Below, one piece after another: positions 16,173 to 29,423 of a stretch of DNA of 64,000 nt; the stretch's first letter is position 1; each line of letters starts with the position of its first letter. The stretch is taken from positions 7,951,501 to 8,015,500 of the forward strand of contig NC_071340.1 of NCBI RefSeq assembly GCF_027744825.2, given 5' to 3'. A program made the translations under genes and the position numbers. This DNA is from Synchiropus splendidus (taxonomy: Eukaryota; Chordata; Actinopteri; Syngnathiformes; Callionymidae). The notes below the pieces were generated by a model that did no database searches, was not told the DNA's origin, and saw only the letters and a program-made list of their open reading frames with translations.

Positions 16173-17429
16173 TCAGAAAATGACCCATGAAACCTCCACT
16201 AAACTCTGGTTTGTCATCAGCTACTGAGTCACAGTGAAGTTGCCATAGTGACAGCATAGATTGAAAAAAATGTGTGCTGATCCCTCTCTGAAGGTGAGTA
16301 GCCTCCTCAGTGTAACAGCAAAGAGACGCCAAGCATCAGGCAAGAAGACTGTGGTATCGGTGTGGTAGTCACTTTAAATTTCTACCTTCATATTAAGAGT
16401 GGTACAGTGTTGCACCGGTGTTGCATTGAGGAGAATTTACAAAACATGTGTCTGCAACTTCCCAGAGAGGTTTGAATAAGTCCCTCAGGAAAAAAAAGTT
16501 CTTATGCGATAATGTTCATTGCAAGAATGCAAGGTTAGTAAACTCTCTAAATAACTTTTTTTCAATTAAGTCCCACCCCTAAAGAAAACACAGTATATCA
16601 CACCTGCATGCTGCATTTTCAGTTCTCTTACTGTTTCCTGTAAATGCAAAGAATCTCAATTCAGCCTCATCCTAGTGGAGTCAAAGCATCTTCCTGAAAA
16701 GCTACAGTTTCTATAAGAACAAACTCACGACAACTATTCACTGCCTTGACATGCCCACCACATAATGGTGGTCACATGACTCAATGAAAGTTTTCGCTAA
16801 GACATGCACTTGACAGCTCAAGTGTCTGGAAAAATCAGGATTTAATTCCCCGGTGAATTGACCTTTCAGTTGGTCTGAAGCTGCCGCTGCTTCCACGAGT
16901 CACATACTAGAATGAATGATCAACCCCGCGAGCACTGCATGAAGCCTCGGATGGAGGGAGGGAAGGAAGGAAGAGAGCCTTTGTCAGCTTGAGGCTCAAT
17001 AATTATGATGATGGTGGCATGTCGCCTTCCTGCGGGACTATAGCACAGTAATTACATTCACTTTGTCAGGGACTGAAAGCTGATGTATTTGAAAGCAGTA
17101 CTGCCAAAAAAATAACAACACCCAACTTTGTGTCCATCATGAAAGGACCCACACACAACATCAAAGAAGTCATTTCGATTAGACTACAGAGAGAAACCTG
17201 GCGTAGAAAGAGTGTATATGCAGTGTGACAGAAAAGATGGAGGTCACGTTGCTTCCATTAGATTAGAAGCCAGTTGAAAAAGAGCTTTCCTTTACTGCAT
17301 GTACTGTTCATGCTGGGTGTGCTACCTGAACATAGTAAATATATTTATGGCTTGCTTTTGGATCTGGGGGTCGCATTCCACTTACTTGAGGTTATCAAGT
17401 AAGTGGGATTGAGTGTGTGTGTTTGTAAG

Positions 17430-17955
17430 CATATCCAGTGAGGTCCAATTCTGGGTTAAACAGCTCCTTGTGGGGCCCTTAAGCCTTTTTTGTGGGCCCT
17501 TTGGCCAGACTCCACAAGTTTAAGCCTCAATATGAGTATCCAAAATATCATTATAATTGGGTGTCAGTTTGGTTCAGAGTCCTAGTTAAGGTTAGTCATT
17601 TGTTTTGGATGGTTAAGTTTAACGTGAGAGGCTGGGGAAAGGGTTATGACAATGAGTGGACCCCACAATGATGGTGTGACAAACCTGCGTCTGTGGATGT
17701 GGGAGTGTGGGCTTGTTCATACTGCCTCATGGGGACCAATTCCTGACAACACACTATCCTCGTGGGGACGTTATGTGCTTGTGGGGACCTTTTGCCGGTC
17801 CCCACATGTCCAAACCTCAATTTAAGGATGAAAACTTCCAAATAACTGGGTCATTGGGCCATGTGTTTTGGATGGTTGGCTTCAGGGTGAGAGGCTGGGG
17901 AAAGGGTTATGTCAATGAGAAACCTTGCAATGTCACCACGGGGATAGCAATACAA

Positions 17956-17958
<3 letters not shown>
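17430..17958 (+). repeat. Two tandem copies of a TGTGGGGAC-type fish repeat
   Basis: Two diverged copies lie head to tail. The exact 25-bp block beginning gtgagaggctggggaaaggg occurs at 17624-17648 and again at 17887-17911, 263 bp apart; tgttttggatggtt precedes it in both. Each copy starts with a block rich in gtgggg/ggtccccac and ends with caatgag. The second copy runs directly into a GT microsatellite. This composition is typical of a common percomorph interspersed repeat whose tail is caatacaaac followed by (TG)n. Confidence 0.7.

Positions 17959-17992
<34 letters not shown>
17959..17992. repeat. (TG)n microsatellite
   Basis: Seventeen uninterrupted TG units at the end of the second repeat copy. 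Confidence 0.95.
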
Positions 17993-17996
<4 letters not shown>

Positions 17997-18539
17997 CCAA
18001 GTAGATGTGCTTTGACAATATTAAGTCAGGCGTTAGAATGGGTTCCCAAATCCATCCGTCAAAAATATGTAAAATAATAATCTACTTCTGAATTCTAATA
18101 CAACAGGAGTGTCAAGATTCGTCCTTAATATGTTCTAGCGGGTCATTTGTATTAGACAGTTTGCCATTCCTTCACAAGCTAATGCTAGCTTGTAACTGCT
18201 AATAACGTGTAGCGTAATGTGCAAATAAGACACAGAATTACGGTTCAACATCTACAGGTTTCTTCTGGACCAATGTCTTTACCAACTCGCTTGGTACCTG
18301 TCCTTCTTCCCTCCAAGAGTTCTCAGCTGTCTCTTCATTCTGACAGCAACCTGCTACTACAACATAAGATTACAACTCAAGACCTGAAGATTAGCAAGCA
18401 TTTTTACATTCCTGAACAGTCCATGCGATCTAAAAGACATCAATGCACCCAATTTCAGTGTCGTGGTTCAGTTCTAGGAGCTCACCAAGTTGCTCCCCAA
18501 AACAGGGAGAGACCGGACAATGTGATTTCAAAAAACACC

Positions 18540-18700
18540 ACACAGAAGAAGTTTGGATATAAAGTTAGGGAGGTGGTGCGGTTTGGACACGTGTTGGACC
18601 AAAGCTCAGGAGTTGTGGTGAGAGAGGACATGAAGACGACTGGGGGAGCTAAGAAGACAGCCAAGATAAGAAATGTTGAGAAACAAACCATTATTTTCAA
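18540..18700 (+). pseudogene. LINE ORF C-terminal remnant
   Basis: In the plus frame the translation includes VREVVRFGHVLDQSS followed by VVREDMKTTGGAKKTAKIRN. This resembles the end of a fish non-LTR retrotransposon polyprotein, where a tract like LRWFGHVxRR is followed by a basic segment and then xREDMKxxGVxxEDAxDR. The basic segment between the two is missing, so the copy is internally deleted. Recognition is from memory of the family and moderate at best. A second fragment that may come from the same kind of element is at 50985-51190. Confidence 0.45.
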
Positions 18701-21700
18701 TATATTGGTCCTCAGATGCTAAACTGCTCTCCTCCTTATATAAACAAATGATGTCATTTGAAGAAGAAGGCGATATGTCTTTGCACAAATACCAAGAAAT
18801 ACACTCCTTATCTCCCCAGGAGATCGAGTTCCAGCATCATCAGCACTTTGCTGTCGTGCCGTGTTCCATGGAGATGTTCTATGATTTAGTTAGACCATCA
18901 GGTATTTCAGCTATATTTCTCCCTTAATTTCCAACTCACTGGCCACCGGATAAATCTGGTCAATGGCTTTGTTTATTCCAGAGGACAAAAATCATTCCAT
19001 TTCAAACCATGTCACACACAGACTGAGAGGCTTAATGGCAGATTCCTTACACAAAATCTGCCGGGCTTTTGACAATCAAACGTCTGGTCTGAACAGATGA
19101 GTGTTCATATCATGTTTTCCCCCGACAACACTGAAGTAGTTCAGCCCATGACCTGCAGAGTCTTGGTGGGGGGAGCCATTAAGCCGATCATGTCACACTG
19201 ATGTCATAAGAGAAACTCTGCGGTCACTAGAGAGCACCCTCAGAAACAATAATAATATTTATGCATGAGGTGCTAAACTCATGAAACACTTCAGATTACA
19301 ATAAAAAAAAGTGCGGTTAAAAGCACAGAGCAGATTAAATGTTAAAGTCTGAGGGGTGAAGGTGGAGTCGATCTGAAGACGTGATGCCACAGCACTGTCT
19401 TATAGTTCATACAGGCTGCAAGGGGAGAGCCAACAAATTGACATTTAACACAAGTCAGTAACATCTCAAAAGCCATTTTGTTAACATTCCTGTGATGAAC
19501 AGGAAAAGAAGGGCTTGATGTCGACGCTATCATTAGCCCATCGGCCCGTGGCGGCTCAGTGCTCCCTGTTATCACTGCCTGATCTGGTCCACCTGCCTGA
19601 TGTAGTGCTGGAACCGGAAATTGCGCATGTTTTACCAACTGACGTTTATTGGTAAGCGCATGCGTACATGGTTATATCACACAAAGGCGATGGAGTTTTT
19701 TACGTACTAAAATAGTTTGGTTTTTTTTACTTCGAAATTGTATGTTTTTTAATCTGATATTGTATTTTCTTTTAAATCCAACAACATAAACAAACTCAAG
19801 CACCGCACCACGGTAGACATAAACCTCGCAGAAGTACTCACTCCTGCTCCTGTTCAATCTAAGTTTCTATAGGTGTTGGCACAGTGGAACATTCCAAACT
19901 AAAACAGTGGGTTCAAACACAATTACCCAACCCTGTGAGGTGCACGTGATCCAATTGTATTCTAAGTACCGGTAAGGTTGGAACTCACAAACTGGTAAGA
20001 TGGACCAAAGTCAGTCTTCTACGTTGCAACGTCAAGATAAAAGGAGGGACAAACCTTATAGCATCCATGAGCCGCTGGGTCTGTCCTTTGAAGCATGGCA
20101 TGTCACTTGGGATATACGTACTGTATACAATGACCATACGTTTCACACGCAGTGCATATCTGTTTTGTTTTTTTTTAATATAGCAATAAAAGCACAACAA
20201 TGATGTTCTTGCTAGACCGTGATCATCACTGAAATCTTATACTGATCTGGCATGGAACATACAGACCTCTCCACACTCAACATATGTGTGTTGTCTTCCT
20301 CCAGGGAAATTGGATTTCATCAGCAGTCACATGCATTTGACATGCCGTCGTATTGAAAACCAGAGGCATCCAAAGACGAACGGTACACACTTTGCGCAGC
20401 ACCGAGGGGAAACACAAACATGGATACCAAGCTTTTGTCATGATAAAACCTGTGACTACTTTTAAAAGAAGCAAGCACTCATTTGCGTCATCGTAGAGAA
20501 AGAATGAGAGGAGGGAGGTAAAAATACTCTTGCAGCTTGCAGCTTACGATCTTTCTCAGTCCATGAAATCGGGGGATCGGAACAGCCAGTGACAGCTCAG
20601 CTGCAACATCCGTGTGACCTAATCACATGAGTGCGGCATGAAAACGCAAGAGAAACGATACAAGCTCAGGCCTTCTACATAGAAAAATGCATCTATGTTC
20701 CTACATAGACATCTGAAACGCTGAAGTCTTGTCCTGGATTTGCGTCAGAATGTGTCATGAAGCAGAGGATGCCAGTGAGGGCACACATAGACCCCTAGTG
20801 GTGCTCAAGCACATGCCCTTTTGCCCTCTGCAATGAACATTAACAACGCATGCCACCTAAAACACAACCACAAGACCAATGATATTCTGCACGTGGAGAT
20901 GTGGAGATGTGATCTCATGGAATATGAAGAAACCACATGTCACTCCTGGGATGTTTACCACAAGTGCAAAGCCATTTCTTGCCTCAAGTAGCGCAGTATC
21001 TCATTATTATCCTTAGGAAAAGTGGCACAGCTGGAGCGGCAGTGAGCCTGTGCCACCTCCGCTTGCCAGGGGGCAAATTAGCTTTTTCTTCCTTACGTCT
21101 TTTTCTAGGCATCAACTTTAGGTAATGACACGTCTTTCCACGCCTCAACTGGTTGAAATGTAATCGATTCCCTGTCCGTGTTCATTTTTCATTAAAATCT
21201 GCTCATCCATTTTTATCATTATTATATAGCAACCCCATAAATGCTGTCCACATATGGCTCATTTGAATGACAGAAAACCTTCGATCCTGTTTATCTGAGA
21301 ACGTGTTTCTCTTCCACGTAAAATGGAGAGTCCTCCAAGGAGGATGATCTGACACGTGTGGAGAACAAGCCACTGGGTAATAATCTCCCCGCTTCACTGT
21401 ACAAAGAAGAAAGAACTAGGAAAGGATTAGCCTAATCCCAAACAAACAATCTTTCACTTCTGAGCTGCTTTTCAAACAAGAAAATAAATTCATGAATGAG
21501 AGCAACTTCTGCTGGTCTTTCATGACAGAACACTACACAGAATCACAGCACTGTTTGTATCTAAACAGATCACTCATTAAGGTGTGTCACATCTCATGGT
21601 CCAGAGAACAATTTTATTTTCAAGATGTCCTCTTGAAAAAAAAGACATGGGAATATTACTATTCAGTGAATGACTCACTGTTGATCACCAAGATAAAGAT

Positions 21701-21765
21701 GTAGGGTGAGCTCTCCACGGTGAAAGGTCATCTCACCTCCGCCGGCGGATTCGTGACGGACTTAC

Positions 21766-21922
21766 CCTGCATTCCAGTGGGGCCGAAACCTTGGCGAGTG
21801 AGGAAAATTGCGTGGTCGTGATGTTCGGCATGTTCTGTGTCGGCCTTCTGCTGCACAAACGCCCAGCGGCACACGTTCTCAAGGCTCCGTGATGGGTTTC
21901 CTCTTTCAATGAGGCTGATGGA
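21766..21922 (-). CDS. adamts3: adamts3 exon: metalloprotease domain
   Basis: This 157-bp exon has acceptor cccatcag and donor G-gtaagtcc. It carries 52 codons plus the first base of a Gly codon (phase 1). The translation runs [20 protein letters not shown], then [20 protein letters not shown] and [22 protein letters not shown] contains one of the conserved cysteines of the catalytic domain and [11 protein letters not shown] is the strand before the active-site helix. The GMQ-G/Y junction to the next exon points to ADAMTS3. The variable part ([13 protein letters not shown]) is where paralogues and species differ, which fits an orthologue rather than a conserved shadow. Confidence 0.95.
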
Positions 21923-22729
21923 CTGATGGGAAACAGAGAGAGACAGTGCAGCTGACAGTGGGCACTTTCAACAAAAACTACATTGCTGGCAATGCAGTCA
22001 TGGAGAGGGTTCGATTAGAAATGTTAGCACGATAACAGTTGGAACACTTTAGCCCTGGGTGACATCAGAAAATGTTCAATGACTGTAGAAGTGAAGACTC
22101 AACCACTTTCTCTTGCTGAGAGGTGACCACACAGTTGCATATTGATATTCCTCACCTTAGTCAATGAGAGCGTTTCCACCAGACAGTGCTGTTCCAATTT
22201 ATAGCACAGCAAAACCTTCAGGTCCAAACTGATTGAAAAACTAAGTGGATCAGTCAATTTTCAAAATAGAGGTGAAAGACAATCTCACTTGATGTTTTTA
22301 GTGGAACTGAGGGGCACATAACGCTGCAGCGGGCAGCAATTCGCCGATGGTCCACAGAGTGAAGTGACTGATCAGCAGTACCACAGTGCTTCACAACAAA
22401 GCAGATGCTTTTCCCTTGCTGCCTGGCTCCTGACACAAAAACATTGCACCCTAGAACAAAACGTCTGATTGGTTGTTCGTGGCGTGTAAACTCAGGCCTT
22501 TGCTGCCTTCTTTTCTGGAAGAAACCTGAAATATTGTGCACTAAGTAAGTTGACATTTCAGTCTTTTCAAGCCTGAACTCAGGATTCAGCAGGTGCTTTT
22601 AAAAAGTCCACTACTTGCGGTCAATCTGTGGCTTTGGTGAAGGTTAGACACAGCTTAATAAAATGTTCTGTCAGATGAAGGTAGCCCCCCGCTGCGATGA
22701 GCATCATTTTAAAATCAGCAGAGACTTAC
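21923..22729 (-). other. adamts3 intron (0.8 kb)
   Basis: Donor gtaagtc (22729), acceptor cccatcag (21923). A short open frame on the minus strand (22254-22556) has no domain. Nothing else was recognised. Confidence 0.85.
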
Positions 22730-22813
22730 CTTGGCGTACCCCAGCATGATCATCCTCACAAGGACCACGTTGATGTGGACCCCCAGTGATTCGTCGTGGT
22801 AAATCTCATTCAC
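22730..22813 (-). CDS. adamts3: adamts3 exon: metalloprotease domain
   Basis: This is an 84-bp exon, 28 codons, phase 0 at both ends, with acceptor ctatag... (catag before GTG) and donor AAG-gtaagt. It encodes [19 protein letters not shown] then RMIMLGYAK, the second helix and central beta-strand of the ADAMTS catalytic domain. The segment [10 protein letters not shown] is highly conserved among procollagen N-proteinases. It joins upstream to LTLMNI and downstream to [10 protein letters not shown] without loss of frame. Only 807 bp separate it from the next exon, the shortest intron in the window. Confidence 0.95.
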
Positions 22814-23097
22814 CTATGAAGCAGAAAGAACATTGGATCAATGAGGGACGTTACACGCTCTGCAGCGCCGATCACCTGCGTCATGCACATCGTAGTGTAG
22901 CCTGGTGAAAGACTGCAATCACGAGTCCTTGGCACGAGTGGACACCTATGCTCCACTTGGGAAGAATTATAAGATATGACTAGATTGACAGCCTTCATTT
23001 AGTGTTTTCTTCTGACTGAAGTGGACGGTGCACTGCATGGCTACACCTTCAATCTCAAGGACACATTGGTCGGTGGACATATGACACTGGGTTCGAC

Positions 23098-24015
23098 CAG
23101 TGGTGTTGAACTTTGAGGGCCAGTCAAAATGAATGTTTATAGAGAAGAATATAATTGGGATTGTTTGTCAGGAAAAAGAAGTTGAAAAAAAATTCCTCGA
23201 TCATTGTCCCTTTTAGTTATTGGCAGCAACTCAAGGCTTCTCTAAATTGCACGGCTCCACATCACTGACTCACAGCACGGGAGACAAGCTTCCATCTGCA
23301 ATGCCATCTATCATCAAAGTCCCTTTATCCAGCATCAGTGTTTTAGGAATTTTCTAGATGAATTCCGGACATTGATAATCCCTACTTGCGAGGATGTCTA
23401 CACAACACTAATCTTTGAAGGTTGCTGTATGGTATCAACATTATATATATTTTTTATTTTTTTATGTTTTATTACTTCAGGGACCATTTTTGGTGCTCGA
23501 GCCCGGGATTGACAGACCATTTATTTGAACTAAAAAGGTGGTTTCAAGTAACAATTGTCTTATCATTACATTTTCACAGCCTTTCCCTCCTCTTAATGAG
23601 TCACACTTCACTTCACACCAAAAGTGCACAGTGTAGGGTTCTCCCCAGTGCTTTAGCTGTGTAGTCCCCTTCTACACTGGGATTTATCCCCCTATGCTGG
23701 TATAAGACACGTAGCTTTATAGAGAAGTCCAGAGTTTTGTTTCTGTTGTCATGTAGTGAGACTTGCAATGTCACCGTCAGTGGAGCGGGGCTGTTGCCCT
23801 GAAGATCGCGGCAGATGTCCAGTCCAAACGTGAATCGCTATTGTCAAATTCAGCTATCAAACACAATTATTTTTTATTGTTCATCAGGTTGTGAGGTAGG
23901 AAAAAGTAGTTCCAAATTAAAGTGTAGTCATCTACAGTATCATCAATAGCTTTTACAGGCCACATAAAGTTACTTGCAGGGCTAGATTTTGCCCTTGGGC
24001 CAGGGGTTTGACACC
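23098..24015. mobile_element. Possible hAT element with GTGTCAAAC-type ends
   Basis: The left edge reads cagtggtgttgaactttgag then ggccag. The right edge, reverse-complemented, reads aaggtgtcaaacccctggcc and then caagggcaaaatct. Many vertebrate hAT elements start CAGGGGTGTCAAAC followed by a GGCC-rich block. The two ends match each other only imperfectly and no 8-bp duplication was found, so this could be two unrelated fragments. Confidence 0.3.
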
Positions 24016-24027
24016 TTAAAGCTCCAA

Positions 24028-24930
24028 ATGTCATGTTCAGTTTCTCCTCATTTTGTTATTTCGTGTGTCATTTCCTTTTCCTTGTTTCTCCCCAGCTTCA
24101 TAGCAGCGCAGCTGGTAGTAAAATTAACAGCGTAGTAGCATAGTGGTAAAAGTATGCGATGTCACTGACATATTTTCTGCTAATTGTACTGTGTAATGAC
24201 GCTTTCTGAAATATAATAATAATAACAATAATAATAATAATAAATACTCAAGGTGAAATTTAGACCTGCAAGTCCATTCTACGGTATGATGAATGAGGAG
24301 ATGACGTCACAAACCCCCCTCCGTCTGTTCAATTTGGTTTGAACTGCTTTCTGTCCCACAATTTTTTCCGCCTCTCTTCCAGGACTGGGGGTCTTTTTCC
24401 CGCCACAGACACACACACACGGTTGACAACCGGCGTCAGTTCGTCACATGTTTTCTCCCTGGTATGACACCCCATGTTCATCTCGACATCCTGAATGATT
24501 CGTATCTAGACCATGGACATTTTGCCATGCGCTTTCCATTCGTGAGAATGGTCTCTTGTTTTCCAGTGTGTCTGTGCCTGTGACCCTGGTTCCTCTTCCC
24601 CCCCAATCCTGTGGACTTGCTACGCGCTCACGGACGCTTGTTGACTCATTCGAATGATTTGGTTTTTGGCTTTTGGACTCCGTCGCCATCTGTTGTGTTT
24701 TTGTATTTTATTTTATTTTTCCTCTCCTTTAGTTATTTATAGTTCATATAATCTCTTAGATCCTCCTTTGTGATTAGAAGTAGAGTAGAATTTTTCTTGT
24801 TAGGTCCTTTTGTTCTTGGTTTTTCTGTACTGAGATTTAGTACTTGAAGTGAGTGTTGTTAAATATGCTGAACTCAACCTCCTGTCTGTCTGCTGCATGT
24901 GGGTCTCCTGACTACGTTCCTCACAGGTGA
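24028..24930 (+). repeat. Dispersed fish repeat, copy A (same family at 39.2 and 50.4 kb)
   Basis: Homologous blocks are shared by three places in the window: ttttgttattt followed by tttcctg/ttccttgttt, then a cagcgcagctgg or gcgacacggctgg block. In this copy the blocks lie at 24050-24115. The T-rich region further on ends with ctgtctgctgcatgtgggtc (24883-24904), a typical 3' end of a teleost interspersed element. The limits, and whether one insertion spans the whole interval, are uncertain; an AAT microsatellite interrupts it. Confidence 0.45.
24213..24243. repeat. (AAT)n microsatellite, interrupted
   Basis: Ten imperfect AAT units with one AAC interruption. Confidence 0.85.
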
Positions 24931-27900
24931 AGTGGATGAGTCAGCACACCTCTTCAGAGTAACAATACCCATTGACACTTGTTGAAGTACAATAAAAACC
25001 TTGCTGTGCTTTTCTTGTAGACACCAAGTAGCTTTTTACCTGGTGCATCTCCACATGATATACAGCCTGCACCTGGTGTGTAAAGTTAATCAGCCACAAG
25101 GATCAAATTTCCTCTCTGTGGACTAAATTCTCATTCTATCTGCAGATATCTGGGTCACATTAAACACAGCAATACTGGCTCCACTGTAGCCACAACATCC
25201 TCACGGAGGATCTCAGAATTGTATATACACAAAGCCCGTGTGAAGAACGCAGGTTAGCGAGAGTTGGAATGGAACCTACTGTTTTCAAGCTGGGAGACGT
25301 AGGACCAGCACACATCTCTGCCAGCAGCTTACAAAAATGACTGTGTCACCATGTTGGATATTCAGCAATGCAAACAACATTTGAACACATTTCACTCATA
25401 TGCAACAAGACCATTTTAAAATTCTGAAGACTTTAGTGCAAGACTCCTACAAGCTTGTTTCTGTACAAATAAGCAACTTTTATCTTGTATTTCTGCCCAA
25501 AATGCTTGTTTGTGATTGGTTCACTCTAAGCGTATCATTGCAACATCAGACTACCAGCCTGACAGTTTAGCGTTTTGTTTCTCTGCTTCCTTTAACCGCT
25601 TTTTCCCTCTGAGCGCCTGAAAACAACGTGGTAGCAGCATGTAACTGAATGCTAAATGACTAAAAAAAATAACTGTGTTCATCCTTTCTATTTTCTCAGG
25701 GTCTGTTGGATGAATCATTCATCCAAGAATTATTAAACTAATTCAGCAATATTTCCTGCACTCAGTAGAAGAGACACGGTTGGTCTCTCAAACCACTGAC
25801 AAATCCCCAGAGTCGTGTGTGAGTTAAGGTTTCTGTCCATGACATATGCATACAGTACACACTGGAATATTCAATGGAAAGGTTACCATTCCCTGTCAGG
25901 AAAATGTCATATCAATAAGGCTTGTTTGACACATTATAGCATCAACTGCTACATATTAAATCTAGACCATAATAGAAAGCCTCAAAAATATGGCATCTAC
26001 AATGTATACCTCAAGATGCTTTGGACATATTTGCAGAAACAAATTTACATACTCTTTTCCTGAACTCAAAGTCTGTGGTAACAGAACAAACTGATCCATA
26101 AGGGAAAGAAGATGTTGACTGCCATCTTACTGCCCCTCTTCGTCTCTAGTTGCCTGGAACCTAGGATTGGAACATAATCTTATTTTCACTGTCAGGAATG
26201 AGTGTTGCCACGGTTTGCATAGGCAGACTCCTCAACTTGCAGTTGACATGGTAAACGTCTCTTCTGTCCAGGCTCATGCTTGACGCGCCATGTGACAGAG
26301 GATAAAAATATAATGTGCTCACCAGTGAGCGGGAGGCAACATACTTGATTATGTTGCAGCTATATATAGTTCCAACAGTTCTATACCTGAAAACAGTATT
26401 AATGAAGCCCACCGCTCCCCTGTCCTAGATTCAGCCAAGATACACTTGAAAGAAATCAGGTAGCAGAACACCTGATGGCCCTTCACATGTAATGAACCTC
26501 ATACTTCCATATTCAAGGCTTTCCATTCCAGCAAGAAAAAAAAAAATCAAATCCAAAGCAAATTAACTTTGACCTTCCTCAACATGAACTCTGAATCTCA
26601 GCCAGCTCAATATACAGAGCACCAGCATTACACCACACGGTTGTCTCAGCCACAGGAGGCTCCTGGAGAGTGCAAGGCAATGTTAACTTAATTAACTTGT
26701 GTATTTTTCATCCCCACTGTAGGACACTGTACAGTGACAAAAGCCTCTTGGAATGTTTGTATTTCCTCATCCAGCCTTTGTAAAAAAACAACATTCTCCA
26801 TAAAAATATCTCTGAACATAACTCTGTTTTTATAAAAATGCATTATTAATTTCAAAATATTGAGCTTCTGTGATGTTGAATTCAGTACACATACAGAAAT
26901 TGTCTTTAGCGGATCTAAACATGAAAAGGCACTACAATATGTTTACGTCAATGGTAACGTTTAGACTACATTTCAGAAGTTATGTATGCAAAAACCTCCT
27001 CACACTGCGCAAGAGGAGCCACAGCTCAACATGGATTTACTCTGCACCGTCAGTGTCGAACTGACTTCACTGGTGAAGTTCGGATTATTTCTCATTCATA
27101 CTCAAAATTCAGCATACTAGGTTGAGCTTGCAAGCAACATTGGCTTTTATTCTTTTTCTTTTTTAATGTCAATGTTTATTTTTGAATAATTGTCTCGTGC
27201 CAGAAGATCTATGGGAGATGTGAAAGAGGTCTGAGTCTGTTCAGCAGGATAAAGCCATGGTTGACAAGCATCTACGGCATGAATACAGGACAAATCAGGT
27301 ATTGATTCATAGCAAAATAAAAGCACGTTCAATGTCCAAACAAAACATGTTTCCCACCTCCAACCACATCTCCTATTGAACATTCCACATCTCCTCCTAA
27401 AGTCCTTTGTTAAACTTGTCAGTAAAGTTGTTTTTTATTTGACATCCTCACTCGTGCATGTTGTAAGTTCATTACACCATCACATTTATTTTGAGACACA
27501 AATGTGTAGTGCTGATATCAGCAAGATTCAGAGAGGAGCATCAGTTCAAGGCCATGCTGGGTGGGAAAAGAGCAGATGTTCCTGTTGTGCTGAATTAGAA
27601 GAGTTTAACGACCTGTATGTTGGGGTCGTGCTCAAGACTGCATGGATGATTGACCTGTCGGCTCGCCGTACGTACCAATGGTCACAACCAGATTGATATT
27701 GTTTGACAGAGACTCTTCAAAAAGGTCACGTAGCTCCAAAATACCAGGAGCATTGTTTGTACTGAGCAATAAAATGGCACAAGAAAGTAGATACACAAGA
27801 AGGCGCTGATGAAACCAGCGAGCAGGGTTAAAATACGCTGCTGAATGTGGGATACAGACACGGAAAATGCAAACTGTCCATGTACAAGGGGATATCAATA

Positions 27901-27945
27901 CAGACACTGTCCCTTTCCAACTCCTTCAACATTATAGTCTCCTGA

Positions 27946-28155
27946 CCAACCCTCCACCGCAGAAGTCAACTCATCCTCCTCCTGAAATCTATGGCTCTGA
28001 AGATGTTTTTTCAGCCTGGGAAAGAGGTGGAATTCACTGGGGGCAAGGTGAGGAGCGTAGGGTGGGTGAGGGAGGAGTTTGTAGCCATAGTCAAGCACAG
28101 CTTCCATCGCAACTCGGCTGGTGTGGACTGGTGCGTTGTTGGCGCCGATCCCGTC
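27946..28155 (-). pseudogene. Mariner-type transposase remnant (DDE C-terminal part)
   Basis: Minus-strand translation gives FVDGIGANNAPVHTSRVAME followed by AVLDYGYKLLPHPPYAPHLAP and SEFHLFPRLKKHL. In mariner transposases the second and third catalytic aspartates sit in xDNAxxH and PYSPDLAPSDxxLF. Here the first is Asn (AAC at 28138-28140) and the other is His (CAC, 28048-28050). An in-frame TAG lies just upstream of QHFVDG. The N-terminal half and clear terminal repeats are missing. The fragment is dead twice over and sits antisense to a plus-strand open frame that is only its shadow. Confidence 0.7.
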
Positions 28156-28339
28156 TACAAAGTGCTGTGACTAAACAATTCCAGCCACCAGTGCCATCTA
28201 ACATGGAATCACCAACTTAGACAATGATCCACTACAGGTGTGGTGCATTGTTCTACGCGGGTAGAAAAATGTGAGATTTATACCCCAAGTTATCAATGGT
28301 ATTCAATTACATGGCGGATTTTGGAAGTCTGTAAGCTGG

Positions 28340-28590
28340 TGGTATAAATGAAGACTGAGGTGAGGTGAGACGTGGTAAGGTGGAGTGAAAGGGTGAGAGA
28401 ACAACTGAGAGATCAGGTAAGATGTAGCAGGAGATAGAAGCAACCAGATGAAAGAGAAAAGAGGAATTAACAAACGGTATCAAAGAAGGAAAAGAGATAG
28501 AATTGAGGACGAAAGATAGATGAAAGACAGAAGAAAGATGGATGAATAGCAGCATCAGAAGGATCAAAGGAAAAGATAGAGAAGAAGACC
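28340..28590. repeat. Purine-rich low-complexity tract
   Basis: About 250 bp with strong A/G bias on the plus strand (gaaaga, gatgaa, gaggtgag motifs). It gives long apparent frames on both strands without protein-like content. Confidence 0.6.
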
Positions 28591-29423
28591 TTGATGATCG
28601 AAAGTCATCGTGGATTATGAATAATTCTCCAATGGTTCCAAGCTTGAAAGAGTTAACCGTTTATTTAGTGAAGAAGAAAATCTCAGAAGGAACTTGGCCA
28701 AATCACTTACTACTGCACACCTCCTGCACTGCCTTTGTTCATGGCAAAACATTGGCTGTAGACCAATGTATGGCTCCAACATGGTTCCAACCATCTTCAT
28801 CCATTCAGTCATATACCATGGTCATTCATGAGATATTGCTAAGCCCCTTTTCATCAGGAGAAACTGTAAAGAACTTGATCCGTTTCCTGCAGCTCCTTCC
28901 TCCAACTTAATCTCGAGGGCCATCATCTTCTCACTGGAGAACAATATCTGCTCTCTAGTTCAGTTAAGGGGTGATGGAATTAAGATTAAATCAGTGTCCG
29001 CAAACTAGCATCTAACCCTGAGGCAGTCGGAGTTCACGAATGTTGACGCTTCCCTGGAACCAGTTATTACCAATTATGAAGAAGGGAACGTTACTCATTG
29101 TCGCTGGACCACAACAAACTGAAAATGGGCTGTTTGGAGGAGATTATCTTTGGACAAGACGTGCAGCAAAAATGTGGACAATAATTTAAATATAAATATA
29201 AAACACATACGTGATCATATAATTTAAGTATGAGGAAACTGTAAAAAAGACAACAGCAATCTTTTCAACAGTCAGCATTGTTAATTGCCTGAACTAGAAA
29301 ATTAAAATGACAAACTTTTAACAGTAAAATACATGTCAGACAAATAATATGTGGCTCAATATGTGATTGTGAATGGCCCTGTGTCCCCGTGTGGTTAGCA
29401 GTGTGGTCACAGGAGTGGAGCTT

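Noticed and set aside
18219..18722. 167-codon plus-strand open frame as a host gene
   Set aside because: Only its 3' third has recognisable content, which is a LINE remnant; the rest shows no domain.
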